64,000 nt of DNA, taken from Rotaria sordida. Lineage: Eukaryota; Rotifera; Eurotatoria; Philodinida; Philodinidae. The stretch covers positions 151,674 through 215,673 of the forward strand of contig CAJNOL010000175.1 of NCBI GenBank assembly GCA_905250125.1, read 5' to 3'. This document shows positions 9,930 to 21,425 of the stretch, piece by piece. A program made the position numbers and the translations under genes. The notes under the pieces are model-generated. The model worked only from the letters and a program-made list of their open reading frames with translations, did not search any database and had not been told where the DNA came from. How positions within the stretch are numbered: position 1 is the first letter of the stretch; each line of letters starts with the position of its first letter.

Positions 9930-11581
9930 ATTCATTTCTGATCTTTTATGATAATCGTTCGAAGCTATTGAATAGATGTAATTCAATAATTGTTTCTTCA
10001 AATTCTTGGTTTTCTATTTCATTCTCTTCTCTCAATGGTAATTTTAATTTAATTTGAGCAGATGTTGTTCCATAATTTCCAGCCCAAAATCATTGACATT
10101 TACCTTTCAAATTAATCAACACATTAGAGGGCATTTCATTGTGTAGTTAATTAATATAACGATAAGTTATACGATACCATTGACAATCTCTATTTGTAAA
10201 CCAACGTAGATATCGCCATAATTCTAAATTGCAAATAGATGAACAATTTCCACGTCCTGCGACACAAATTGTAAAGTCAATTATTGGATTGACAGAAATC
10301 AGCTGGAATGAAGATTATAATATACTTCATTATTATATATATATCTAAAGGATACAGATTAAGCTGACAACTATGTGGTAAAGTAGGTCGTGTACTTCAT
10401 CGTCGAATACCTTTCGATCATCTATGTTTGAGTTTCGTTTCGACGATCACTCCTTATATTCACTCTTTCTAAATAGTTATCATATATATCAGCATATAGC
10501 CAATAGCTTCGATCATCATAATGAAGATCGTCGAAAACAGGTATTGTCGATAGCCACGTCGCCTAAATACAAATTATCGATTTTCGAGAATATGACTCTC
10601 AGTGAAGAGTATATTGGCCATGCAACTTTATCAAATCTATTATATAGAAATAAACCGACGATTGTCTTTTTTGTGAAATACAATCTAAAAGAACTGTTGA
10701 AGTATAGGTATAAAAATTTAGACCTCCTCGCCCCCAAACATACACATATCGTGACAGGCGTTGACATATAATCATAGGCTGCATATCAATAATATCTCGT
10801 TATAATATACATGAACTACATCCTTATCACATATTCTCGAAGATTAAGTAAAAAGAAAATGAAGAAATGTGTCCCCAAATAGATAAAATAAAACAATCTC
10901 TCTAAGATTGGTCAGAGTAGCTATATCATGTTTCATATTTTAATCCTTAAGAGATTGAGCTAACAGCTTTTTTTTTTATACAATTCCATTTTTCTTCTTT
11001 TCTAAGTAATTGAATATTACCATGTTGATATTGTTCCCGAGTATATGATGTCATATAACAAGATGAAACTAGACCAAATGCATCGTAAAACAGATTACAA
11101 CCAACAGAAATTTGTTTCCATTGAATATTTCTACTCCAAAATTGATTTTGTTCATCTTGATTATTATTGTTATTATTGAAATCCAAAAGATTATAATCAG
11201 GATAGAATGGGTTTGAAAAGTAGAGTTGTCGAAAATCAATGCCAGCATGAATCGCTAGTGGTTCATTAACAATTTATACATGATTACAATGACATTTTTG
11301 CAACCAAAATGTTGGTGAACGGAGAAGATTACAAAAAATGACGGCAAATCATTTCCAAAGAAATAAAACTCTTATGAGCACAACGATAGATATGATTCAT
11401 GAAGAGTGTAAGAAAAATAACATGACGAAGGAGAAATATTCACATGATTGAAAGATTCATTTGGTGAAGAATAGATAATTGATAGAAATATAAATTCAAT
11501 TAATTCATCAGAAAGACAATCAAACGGATTTAAAGATTTAGCAGCCATACGGAATGTATCAAAATTAGTCATATTTTTCAA
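9930..11581 (-). pseudogene. decayed F-box/FBA-domain gene split by a repeat
   Basis: On the minus strand, 11581-11372 encodes an F-box-like start (LNPFDCLSDELIEFIF). 11186-10970 encodes the front of an F-box-associated (FBA) domain (NIQWKQISVGCNLF, then SSCYMTSYTREQYQ). 10310-9930 encodes its back half (AGRGNCSSICNLELW, FWAGNYGTTSAQIKLKL). FBA domains of the FBXO2/FBXO6 family have the same order of motifs and bind glycoproteins or other SCF substrates. The copy is dead: frame shifts and stops separate the F-box from the FBA part. Within the FBA end there are two nonsense codons (TAA after YIN, TGA before FWAG). Between the two FBA halves lies about 650 bp containing a dispersed repeat, probably inserted in an intron near the acceptor cattccag. 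Confidence 0.65.
10660..10966 (-). repeat. dispersed repeat family A, copy 1
   Basis: On the minus strand this copy begins TGTTAGCTCAAT and shares long stretches with 31071-31360 and 60799-61080 (for example ggattaaaatatgaaacatg and agattgttttatt...tctattt.ggga.a.atttctt). All three have the same left boundary next to an A-rich run and lose similarity after a ttt(c/a)acaaaa(a/g) motif. It sits inside the dead F-box/FBA gene. The plus-strand reading frame here (10424-10771) is a by-product. Confidence 0.7.
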
Positions 11582-13612
11582 GCATAAATAAAATGATACA
11601 AAAGAACAGCTTTATCAGATAATTCATAGCAACTTATGTCAGTAAGGCAAACGACAAAAATTTTAAATTATTTACATTACACTAAGGAGACATACACCTA
11701 TTATAATCAAATATGATTTTTATTTCGTTATATAAATTTTGTTACTCAACTAAAATAAATAAGACTCGATTCGAGAGGATCTGATTGACTAGTCACTGGA
11801 ACGTGATATTGGTTAAAACTGCAGTCAATGTTATGCCTACTAAAACTTAGCTTTTGTAAATGTTAAAATCTTTTTCTTATGTTATTTAAATCCGATTAAA
11901 TCTTTATTTACTGACTAGTTTCTTTTTACTTTAAAACGAAACAAAGTATTGGTTGATATAGAATTAAAACTCTTGAAACAAAATAAGATATTGAAAGTCA
12001 CGAATTGGACTATAAGTTGACACATTGATCGACATCGGCTAAAACTTTTCAATGAATTTTACAAAAATTTTGTTAATTTCGAGAAATCTTGAAATGAAAA
12101 AGAGACAAAACGATGGTAGACAACTTATTGACAAGAAATCAGACGATAACATCTTCAAAAGCTAATTTAGGACGTTAGAAATTTTTAAAAATTAAATATC
12201 TATATAATTATATATCACGGTGACGGTAACTAAAATCTTCAGCAACTATTTTGGGCAACGGCGGTGACGCGGCTGAATCGCTTGAGTGTTGACAATGAGT
12301 ATTATGTAAATATCTTATTCATTATTCGTATAGTCAAATGAGAAAACTAATCATAACATATATTCACAAAAATGAGAGAGTTAAGCTTAAAAAATGAGTT
12401 CTACTCAGACAGTATTAGATCTTAAATGCATCATGTGAATCAAAAGTGGTGTGCCGACAAGGGGAAAAAGTTGATTGCTATCAAAAATTCAGCTTTTTCC
12501 TGTTCTACACCGATCAATTTCTGATATTTAATCCAATCATCAGTTTATCATTGAATTCAACGGATTTGAAACTGCTTGATTGCGGCTGATGAGAACGAAC
12601 TATTTAGTAAATGCTATCGGTAGCTGTGACCATATCTCAGCAAAGACAATGTTAATAAACGAATTTAAATGTACTCTAAAGGAATTTGAACACGAAAAAA
12701 GTTTTATATTGTGTACTTAATTTGAACGTATGATTGTGGTTGATTTGAAAAAATGTAGAAGATTATATTCGTGAAGTAAAATACGCCGACTTGTAGAGAA
12801 TCTCAAGAGCAATCTTTTGAGAGAAAAAAAGTTCTCTGAATTAAGTGAGAAAGAAAAATATAATCAATCGAATTTATTGTATGCCATTTTTTATAATGAA
12901 TAAATCTGAATCATTAATCAATTTAAATATCAAAATATCGATATAATTCAAAATAATTTGAGACAATCAAACTCCTAGGTCGTATACATGATAATGAGAA
13001 TATATAATTTAAGCATCGACAATAGGAAAATAATCAGAATTGAAATGAAGAAGATATCCTTACAGATTCTTCAACTAGGTAAACAATCTGTTTTCATCCA
13101 TATGGACATTTGAGTAACACGATTATTGCATCTGTTCTCTATGAGCAATGAACAGAACTCTTATTAAGGACATGAGTATAGGTGTGTAGGATGTGGATAT
13201 GAGTTTTCTCTTCGGTAAAATTTACACTCATGCCTTAGTTCTATTTTTCTGTTATTGTTGTTGTTTATTGTTATTTGCATAGGATTTCTATTATTTTTAT
13301 AATTAATTAGATATTTATGATTATATTAGTGATTTCTACATCTTAATTAAATAAATGTGTAACTTGTACTTGTAATCAATAAGAGTTTAGTTCGTTGTTC
13401 ATGGGAGATGAGCATTGTTGAGAAGTAAATGTTGCTGGGAGCAGCTGTCTGGGATACAACAGTCATGAACTCAGACATTTGAATAATAAATATTCTTTAC
13501 GTAATAATACTAAAATATATCTTGTAATTAATCAAATATTATTTTCACAGCCTGAGTAAATAGTTTCTATTAAAAAATATAAAAAGACAAGTTTCTTCGA
13601 TGAGATACTAAA
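11582..13612. other. gene-free stretch with dispersed repeat B and a short hairpin
   Basis: No exon was recognised. The stretch contains family B repeat copy 1 (about 12008-12235). It also has an imperfect hairpin at about 12449-12513, in which gtgccgacaaggggaaaaag pairs with ctttttcctgttctacacc. The rest is A+T-rich non-coding sequence, presumably including the 3' flank of the ACSF2 gene. Confidence 0.5.
12008..12235 (+). repeat. dispersed repeat family B, copy 1
   Basis: Homologous in inverted orientation to about 35125-35345. Shared blocks include acattgatc(a/g), atttcgagaaat, ttattgacaagaaatca and gcatcttcaaaa-type segments in the same order over about 220 bp. No coding capacity is visible; probably an old transposon remnant. 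Confidence 0.65.
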
Positions 13613-15625
13613 TTATGAAGATATTGTTGATAGTTCTTTCAACATTGCTTCTGTTAATTTGAATTTTTGTACTTTGCCTGTTGATGTTATAAATGGAGCA
13701 AATGATTCAATCACTTTCACATATTTTGGCACTTTGAAAAAGGCAATTTTAGTTTTTAAGAATTGTCTCACTTCTTCAACATTATCAATTTTTGTTCCTG
13801 CTTTTACTTTTATCCATGCACAAACAACTTCACCATATCGTTGATCAGGTACACTAAATACTTGTGCTTCAGCAATATTTGGATGTTCCAAAAGATAATT
13901 TTCTATTTCAACTGGATACACATTTATACCACCAACAATAATCATTTCTTTTCTACGTGATCGAAAATAAATATAACCATCTTCATCCATGATACCTAGA
14001 TCACCAGTTTTCAACCAGCCAGAAGATGTTATTGTTTCACGTGTTTTTTCTTCATCACCATAATAACCTAAATATATAAATCAATTTATAGAATATTTTC
14101 TTTTAGAAAAGACTAACCTTTCATAATATTATAACTTCTTGCACAAATTTCACCTTCTTCACCAATAGGTAGAATACGACCATTTGTATCTGCTATTTTC
14201 GTTTCTACATGAGGTATTGCTTTACCAACTGAGGTAAATCGACGTTGCTTATCATCTCCGGCATATATACTCAGGACTAAACCACCCGTATTTTCTGTTT
14301 GACCATATACTTGACTCATAGTTTTGATTGGAAATTCACGTTCTATTTGTTCCATTAGTGATACATTAACAGGAGTTGCACCAATCATACCATATAAAAG
14401 AGAACTCATATCATATTCTTTTCTTTTAGGATGTTGAAGAATATCTCGAAAAATAATTGGTGGCCCTATGATTGCAGTGCATTTTTCTTCTTGAATAGTA
14501 CGCATTGATTCCATTGTATCAGGTAAAATTGCAGGAAATGCTGTAAAATAACCCGGCCCATTTATATTCAAAGTACCCCCTATTTCACCGAATATATGAA
14601 ATGCTGGAACTGGACAACAGGTACGACTCATCAATGTTCGATGAGTATAATACATAGGAGCACTACTATTTAGTCTAAAAGAAAAAGCAGCATATCAATT
14701 CTTTTTTTTTGTGTGCTTTACAACAAAAGAAGACATCTTTGTCTAAATACTTACAAATTGAAGTTGGTTAATGTTGCTGCTTTTGGTTGTCCAGTAGTAC
14801 CTGATGTATAGAAAATAGCAAGTGGAGTATCACCATCTAATTGTAATTGACGTTCACACAGTTTTTCTTGTCGACTTCCTGCACCTTTACGAATAAGATC
14901 ACTATATAAATGGATTCTTCCTGAAATACGATTTGTGCTTTCATTGTCTTTTCCATAGTCACCAGCTGTTAATATCACATGTTTTAATGTTGGTACTAAT
15001 TTTGCATTTAATTCACCTTTGGTTTCAACAAGTTCAGGTACTACTTTATTTAAGATTTTCATAGAATCAATTGTTTTTATATTTGGTCTCATTATTAAAC
15101 CTTTACAACCAACTTTATTAATACAATAGGTTAATTCACGTTCCATATAAGCTGGATTGATATTTACCTATAATAGAAATATTGAGATATACATAGATTG
15201 TTGAAAAAATAAAATACTTTAATTAAGCCAACTTTCGATGCAGCATAAGTCATTGCACAATTTTCTGACGTATTCGGTAACCAAACACCAATTCGATCAC
15301 CTTTTTCAAAGCCAAGTTCAATGAGACTTGTTGCTAAACTATTGACTTCATCAAGAAATGATTTATATGTATATCTTTTATTTCCTTCACCTTTAAATAA
15401 ATAACATTCATGATTAGGATCTTTACCAGCAAGTTGATCTAAATGTTGACCAACTGTATGATATAAAAGTGGAGTATCTGATGCATGATGATAATAACTT
15501 TGAATACATTTCGATGAAGGGGAGGAAGTTTTTGTGTCAGATGATGAAAAACGTGAAGAAAGAGTAAATATAAATGGATACAATGATCGATTAAATATCC
15601 ACGTTCGAGATGATCTTGCTAGCAT
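13613..15625 (-). CDS. ACSF2: acyl-CoA synthetase, ACSF2-type, mitochondrial (610 aa)
   Basis: Four exons (15625-15218, 15167-14755, 14674-14118, 14067-13613) join in frame to 610 residues, close to the 615 of human ACSF2. It is an ANL-superfamily adenylating enzyme. It should activate medium-chain fatty acids with ATP and CoA to acyl-CoA, by way of an acyl-AMP. Visible motifs: phosphate-binding YTSGTTGQPK (256-265), YGQTE (396-400), KTGDLG (479-484), the hinge and A8 region RRKEMIIVGGINVYP (from about 497), and the C-terminal catalytic lysine in TSTGKVQK (K591). The N-terminus is Arg/Ser-rich without acidic residues for about 28 positions, as in a mitochondrial targeting peptide. A splice acceptor (ttttttag) lies 9 bases before the ATG. 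All core motifs are intact, so it is likely functional. The closest alternative is another medium-chain ACS subfamily. Confidence 0.92.
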
Positions 15626-15634
15626 TTTAATAAC

Positions 15635-18064
15635 CTAAAAAATGAAGGACATATGTAATTATTAGATAACTGCAGATGAAACGTATAATTGTATTTCATG
15701 AAAATTTCATTTTGGAGAATTTTCCATAGCAGAGAACGTCACAAGACTGTTTTTACCGTTCTGCAAGACAATGGACTCTTCGACGGCCGGTCTGTAGGAG
15801 GATATTTTCGTTACGTTTTTGGCAAAGATAAATACTTGTCTACATATGAGGGACGATGCCAAGCATCATAGACTTACTATTTATAGAAAAATCATTTACA
15901 ATATAATCATGTTAATAAACTTTATCACACATTTTTCAGCAAAAATGAAATGAACAATTTAAAAGTGCTCGATATCCATAAGATAAATAAAACAAACATA
16001 AAGATATAGTATTCAAAATGTAATCAATATAAACAGATGGACAACGAAAAAGGATAAGTTTTCTTTGTATTGCTATGTCTTGAATACCTCATTTGAACAA
16101 ATAAATAATTATTATCAATGTGACTTGATAATAAATACGTTCAATTTTTGAGAAAAAGTCAATGGAACTGAGATAAATAATCTTTGCACCAAAGCACTAG
16201 TCGCCGGTATAGCATGTACTCGTCTAACTACTACTGATAATGATGAAAGATGACGAGGATTTTCACTACTAGACCAGAACTTTATGGAGTCACGATCAAT
16301 TTTGGTGACTTGAGTATTGGACAGCACTTGAACAGTATCTCCCAGTGACTGCATCTTACACTGCAGAACATTGTAGATTCTGACAGACACACGTCCTGTG
16401 CCGTTCTCTGTTTCATACTAATACCATATTTATGAGCATATTGTGAGAATGAAAAAAACAGGCTCTATTAATGAGTTTTTGCTTGCTTTCTCAGAAGTGT
16501 CCTAGAAAATTGTATAACTTTTGGAAGAATAGAAGATATTTGTATTAGCTATTTGTAACCTTTATGAGATAACATTACAGTCGACTTTTTTGTTTGCTGT
16601 CCTATATTTCATAATAATCTTTTCAAGATCTAGAAAGAAATAACTGAAGATTTTTTTGTCTGAAATGATTTGATACTAGAAAAAAAACCGAATATCTTTA
16701 CCATAAAGTGTATTTTGTGATCGAAAAGAGGATATTTTGTACGAGTGCAACGTATTATAAGACTGAACTGTCAAAGAATGAAAATAGAATCGTTTATAGG
16801 AATGTTTGCTTTTTCATATCCAAGTCAATGATTCCGATTCCAGGATCCGTGGGTTTCCACAGAGAATCCGTTAGAAAACTCAAGAAAATGGTAAGAGCTT
16901 AGAAACATGGATGCCGTGATTGGAATCGATTGCTGGGTTTTTCGAGTTTAGAAGTGAAACGACTATAATCGGACAAAGTCGATCGCCGAATTCCTGCTTC
17001 CAAATTCTCACACTCTCCTGAGTTTTTTGTCAGAAAACGGCTCATATTTCTTGGTCTAAGTAGGACAAGAATGTCAAATTTTGAATATTCTTTTTAATAA
17101 TATAGTGATTAATCTCATAATTGCTCAAAATCGAGTTAGAAATAAATTGTCCGATGATAACAAATATTTCTATATTAAATTTACACAGCAGAAAATAAAA
17201 GAAATTGCCGTACTTTGAAGAAATCGATTGTACAGAACGCAATGGACTGCAACAAATGTAAATGTGCTTGATAAATATAGACTGCACGAGGCAATTAAAT
17301 ACAAGTCATCAGATAGACGCTGCTTTCGTTATATTGCAAAAGATTTATCTATGAGGCGGAGAGAATAATGGCTAAGAAACGAAAAAAAAGGTCTCGACCA
17401 CGTGCAATTAATTTACCTTAGTGTCTTTCAATATTTGTTTATGATAGCTGAAGATCGGTTTTTATGTTTTCATTCTCTTCTATTTTGCATTCTCTATATT
17501 TACTCTACCTAGAATAAGCAACCAACGACAGCCTAGTCATAAGAATAACCTATATCAACCCATTACATACTGGAGACGCTTTTTATGCATGTAATCGAAT
17601 GAAAAGCGTCAAAAAAAAAGGTAAAATAACTCAAATAAACAACATTCTCTATTTTTTTCTTTGTTTTTATTTAAATAAGCACTAAGAAAGAATACAATTG
17701 GTTTTTGTTTCTTTTCTTAAGAATATAAAGATAATGTGAGCAGATAAGTAGAATGAATTTGAATTCAAATATAGATTCATTAGCTGCAAGAAGATAAAAA
17801 GTAGTAGATTATGAATCATTATTTCGATAAAAAAATAGAATAAGCAATGATTATATCAAACGATCTTAGTATTAAGAATTTTTTCCTCGTTTTTTTTTAT
17901 ATTCATTGTTCAACCAGAATAAATAAGTCCCTACGGAAATTAACAATAAGAGCTTCACAAAGAAAATTATTAAATATTGAAGATAATCCATCATTTTTGA
18001 TTCGCTGTTATCTTGAAGATGCTTAAAACTAATGAGTAACAATCTATCATAGTCAATTTAAAAT
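15635..18064. other. gene-free stretch with transposase debris
   Basis: Apart from the hAT transposase fragment at 16115-16390, no gene was recognised. The segment 16840-17040 is less A+T-rich than its surroundings and may be further transposon remnant. The promoter of ACSF2 should lie just above 15635, but no motif is identifiable. Confidence 0.45.
16115..16390 (-). pseudogene. hAT transposase C-terminal fragment
   Basis: On the minus strand the frame contains FWSSSENPRHLSSLSVVVRR followed by VHAIPATSALVQRLF. This matches the hAT dimerisation-domain signature of the type W...n...P.L...A...L.iPATSA..ER.FS. The glutamate of the usual ER pair is replaced (VQR). The region before residue 30 of this frame has no domain. 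No upstream transposase core, ends or target duplication were located. It is an old fragment of an autonomous element from the superfamily that may have mobilised the hAT-like MITEs elsewhere in the window. Confidence 0.6.
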
Positions 18065-18990
18065 AGGAAGGTCATCAACAAGTTTTGAGACTGATTTTAT
18101 TGAAAATCAAGAAGTAGCATTGGTGCATTAGTATTATTGTCTGTATGTAGTTCATACAGTTCTCGTTCTATAGACGGCATGAACTGTGATCGATTAAGCA
18201 TTCATATCCAGATATAGCAATACATTTTAAATTATCCCTATACATTGATAGAAAACCGAAAACTCGAACAAAATTTTGTATTTTGAGTGGTGAATTTCCA
18301 TCCAACGCTTATGAAAGTAGAGTCGTAGCTTGTAGTGATAATATTATATCATTCACTATGATTTTTGAACAGGCTCGTCGTTATAATGATGGATAAATCA
18401 GCATTTATATATGAACAATGTATAGGTTTACATTTGCTATTGAATGTGACATTCATATTCGAACAGATTTCAGTCATTTATAATTGATCATGTAAAATGC
18501 AATGTACCATACATTTGAAATGCTAAAATTATTTGCTGTTTACTGAATTGCTATTTGAGACTTTCCGATGACTAAGCTTTTAATTGTTTTTTAATATTCG
18601 CGTCGTCCACTTCAAAGATCATTGTCAATACTTAATTGTACATCTTTAAAACTGTAATTTCATTCAGAAACTGTAGTGTGTAATGAAATATCGGTTACTA
18701 TAACCTGCCATCATATATGCATAAATATTGGATGGAGATTAATCTTCCGGTGTTGAGAACTTTATCATTGAAGGATGGTCAAATTTTAAAATTTCCTATT
18801 AGTAAATATGAAGTGATCTAAAAAGTGTTTTTATATCTGGACATAAATGATTAATCGATCAGAGCTTATGACATCTGTAGGTCGAGAACTGTATGAACCA
18901 CATGCAGACAACAAGGCTAATGCAGCAGTACTTCTTGTTGTTATTAAATAAAATTAGTCTCGGAAGTTTTTGAACAGCACCCATAATGAA
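18065..18990. mobile_element. long foldback element, decayed
   Basis: The left arm (about 18065-18370) and right arm (about 18670-18990) are inverted copies at roughly 75-80% identity by eye. The most similar part is around gttcatacagttctcg (18150-18166) against its complement at 18878-18894. The arms flank a spacer of about 300 bp. Similarity extends outward to a gagact(g/a)attttatt block, and no clean terminal repeat or target duplication could be fixed. No coding capacity seen. Confidence 0.65.
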
Positions 18991-19194
18991 AGCATTCGTA
19001 TGATCATTATTTATGTTCTCGTTACTTCTCAAGATGGTTTGAGTCTGAATATGAGTCTATAGAATCTGTTTTGTTCAATATTCATGTTTAAACAGTAAAT
19101 ATCTAATTCACATTTATACTAAAATATCTTCTTTGACAAATTAAATATTACTGTTACAGTTTGTATCAAATTCTTTTTTTTTTGAAATGATAAT

Positions 19195-19480
19195 AAATTA
19201 TGAAGATGCTTTTAATAGGTCTTTTACCATTGCTTTTATATTTTATTCATTGGTATCTTGAATAAACAAAACAGTTCAACAACTTTCACATATTTAGATA
19301 CTTAGAAAAATGTCTTTTTTTGCAATCAAGAATTGCGTCATTTCTTCAATATTATCAATGTTTGTTTGCGTTTTAACAATAAATGAATGTTTTAAAAGAA
19401 TATTTCCTATTGTAATTTATTTTGCTATGTTTTTTTCAAACATCAATTCTTTTCGAAGCATAATATAGTATCAACTGACG
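19195..19480 (-). pseudogene. decayed copy of the ACSF2 C-terminal exon
   Basis: The plus-strand sequence parallels the ACSF2 last exon (13613 onward) in order and spacing: aattatgaagat, ttccaaca-type blocks, actttcacatatttaga against actttcacatattttggc, then ttcttcaa(t/c)attatcaat, then aatgttttaaaagaatattt against the ggatgttccaaaagataattt segment. It carries many substitutions and indels and no open frame. It lies 3.6 kb upstream of ACSF2 in the same orientation, so it looks like a remnant of a tandem duplicate. Similarity fades beyond about 19480. Confidence 0.65.
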
Positions 19481-21425
19481 TTCTTCTTTGGTATAAAGAT
19501 AAAAAGAAAAAACTTCAATCGATATATTACAAAATATATTCATTTAAAAGAGAATACATCTTACATGAAAGAAAAGTATTTTCAGTGAAGCAGAAATGTA
19601 TAAATTAGATTCCATTCTTGTGATGCTGACTGATTGAGATTTGTCCGACATTGTCTCAATAATTTTGAAACATTTTTCTCGACGATCTATTATAATTGGA
19701 TTCAAAAAAAAAAAAGCATTGAAACTAAATGTTTTCTATTGTATCTTATAATCATGTTTCAAAGGCTTAACTTCATGAGAAGTATTTCTATTATAAAAGT
19801 AAACAGCTATACGTAAGTAGAAGCTTTCTTCCCTATAATTGATGCATATTACGGTTTTGATTAAAAAATAGAAAACCCAAGAATGCTAGAAAAATATGTT
19901 GAAACCCTACAAGTGATAAGTAAGGCAGTTTAATACTAACATCAACATCATTCATCATTCAAGTTCTAATACACTAGTAAAGTATAAGAGAAGAGAGCAA
20001 CAAAACAAATAGTAAAGCAGTAGTGTAGTAATGATTGATGGATTTTGTTCGGAAAACAACATAATGGAAATATGCTTTTGCATTCATATTGTATCTAGTA
20101 TAAAATCAACTTTTTTCTATTATGATAAATTGATCAATTGCTTTCTTACCAAAATCTAACGCATTATAGATTATCGAATAGGTTTCGTGAGAACAGCGAT
20201 TGATCAGTTGAAAACATTCTTTTATTAGAGTTGTCAGTAACTTTTCCTTGGTACTTTGCTTTATATACAAAAAGATATATATTCAGAGCAAATAGCACTT
20301 TCAATGATCATGTAAATTTATTTGATTGAATTCAATACATCGTTTGCTTTATGAATTAACTGTCCTGTGTTATTATCTAATACAAGATCTAAATATTGGT
20401 AGATCGACATTTGAGCTCCCGATATTTGAGCCTCAATAGATTATTAATGTAATAAATGATTATATTTGACACTTGAATAAAAAACTGAATAGAAATAAAA
20501 TCACTAGTTGTCTTCAGTCGTGACAGAACTACGGAAATGAAATAACGAGCCAGCTCACCCATCTATCGTTCTTACCCTAAACTTATCACATCAATCTCGA
20601 CGCGTTTCATCACGACTTGAGATAATAATTTCTTTTTATTTGTCAATAAAATTTTAAATGTAATAATTCTCTTACGTAAATAATCGATTGAAATGTCATC
20701 TAAAATCTTATACTGTATTTTGTATTAAACATCGGAGAATTCATTTGAATGTATCATGTCCTCGAAAGAAAATAATAATCATAGAGTTAAAGAACAGAAT
20801 TTTTCTAGCAAAAAAACCCCAAGGAATACAGATTTTGTATTAAGTTTATAGATGACGATAAACGTAGCCTATAAAGTAAATGCTTCATTGTATTGTAGTC
20901 TATATTATATAGGAAACTTCTTACAATGTTCCATTAGATAGTTTATAACACATCATTAAATCCTAAAGGATTTTAGTTAGGCTAATACCAACTGATTCTA
21001 TTAACGACGAAAAATAGAAAAAAAATTCAATTATATCATCAAAAGTTTATTGAATATGAATAAATCAGTTAGAAAATCTATCTTTATACTTTCATTTCAT
21101 ATTTCATTTAAAAATATTAAAAACAAGATAAGACTACCGTCATTATTTATTTCTTATTATTTTTTTATCAATATAAGGTATAGAAAGAGGTATGTAAATA
21201 TTTCTCTAGTTTGATATTAGTACCAATAATTAGGGCACATACATACATGAACACAAAACAAAAAGAAAAACAAAACAATCAAACAGACAAACTAGGTGAA
21301 AGATATTAAAAATTTGGAAGAAAACTATTGAATATATCAATAATATTATGTTTATGTCAGGAAATTCTAAAAAATAAAATCATAGAATTTAATAGAAAGA
21401 AACAAATTTGAAAACAATACCCAGC
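19481..21425. other. gene-free A+T-rich stretch
   Basis: No exon, RNA gene or element boundary recognised. More remnants of the ACSF2 copy might lie here but are below what can be recognised by eye. The last 400 bases are probably the 3' flank of synapsin. Confidence 0.4.

Noticed and set aside
10424..10771. 115-codon plus-strand frame
   Set aside because: It overlaps dispersed repeat family A copy 1, and homologous copies at 31 kb and 61 kb are not open, so no conserved protein is supported.
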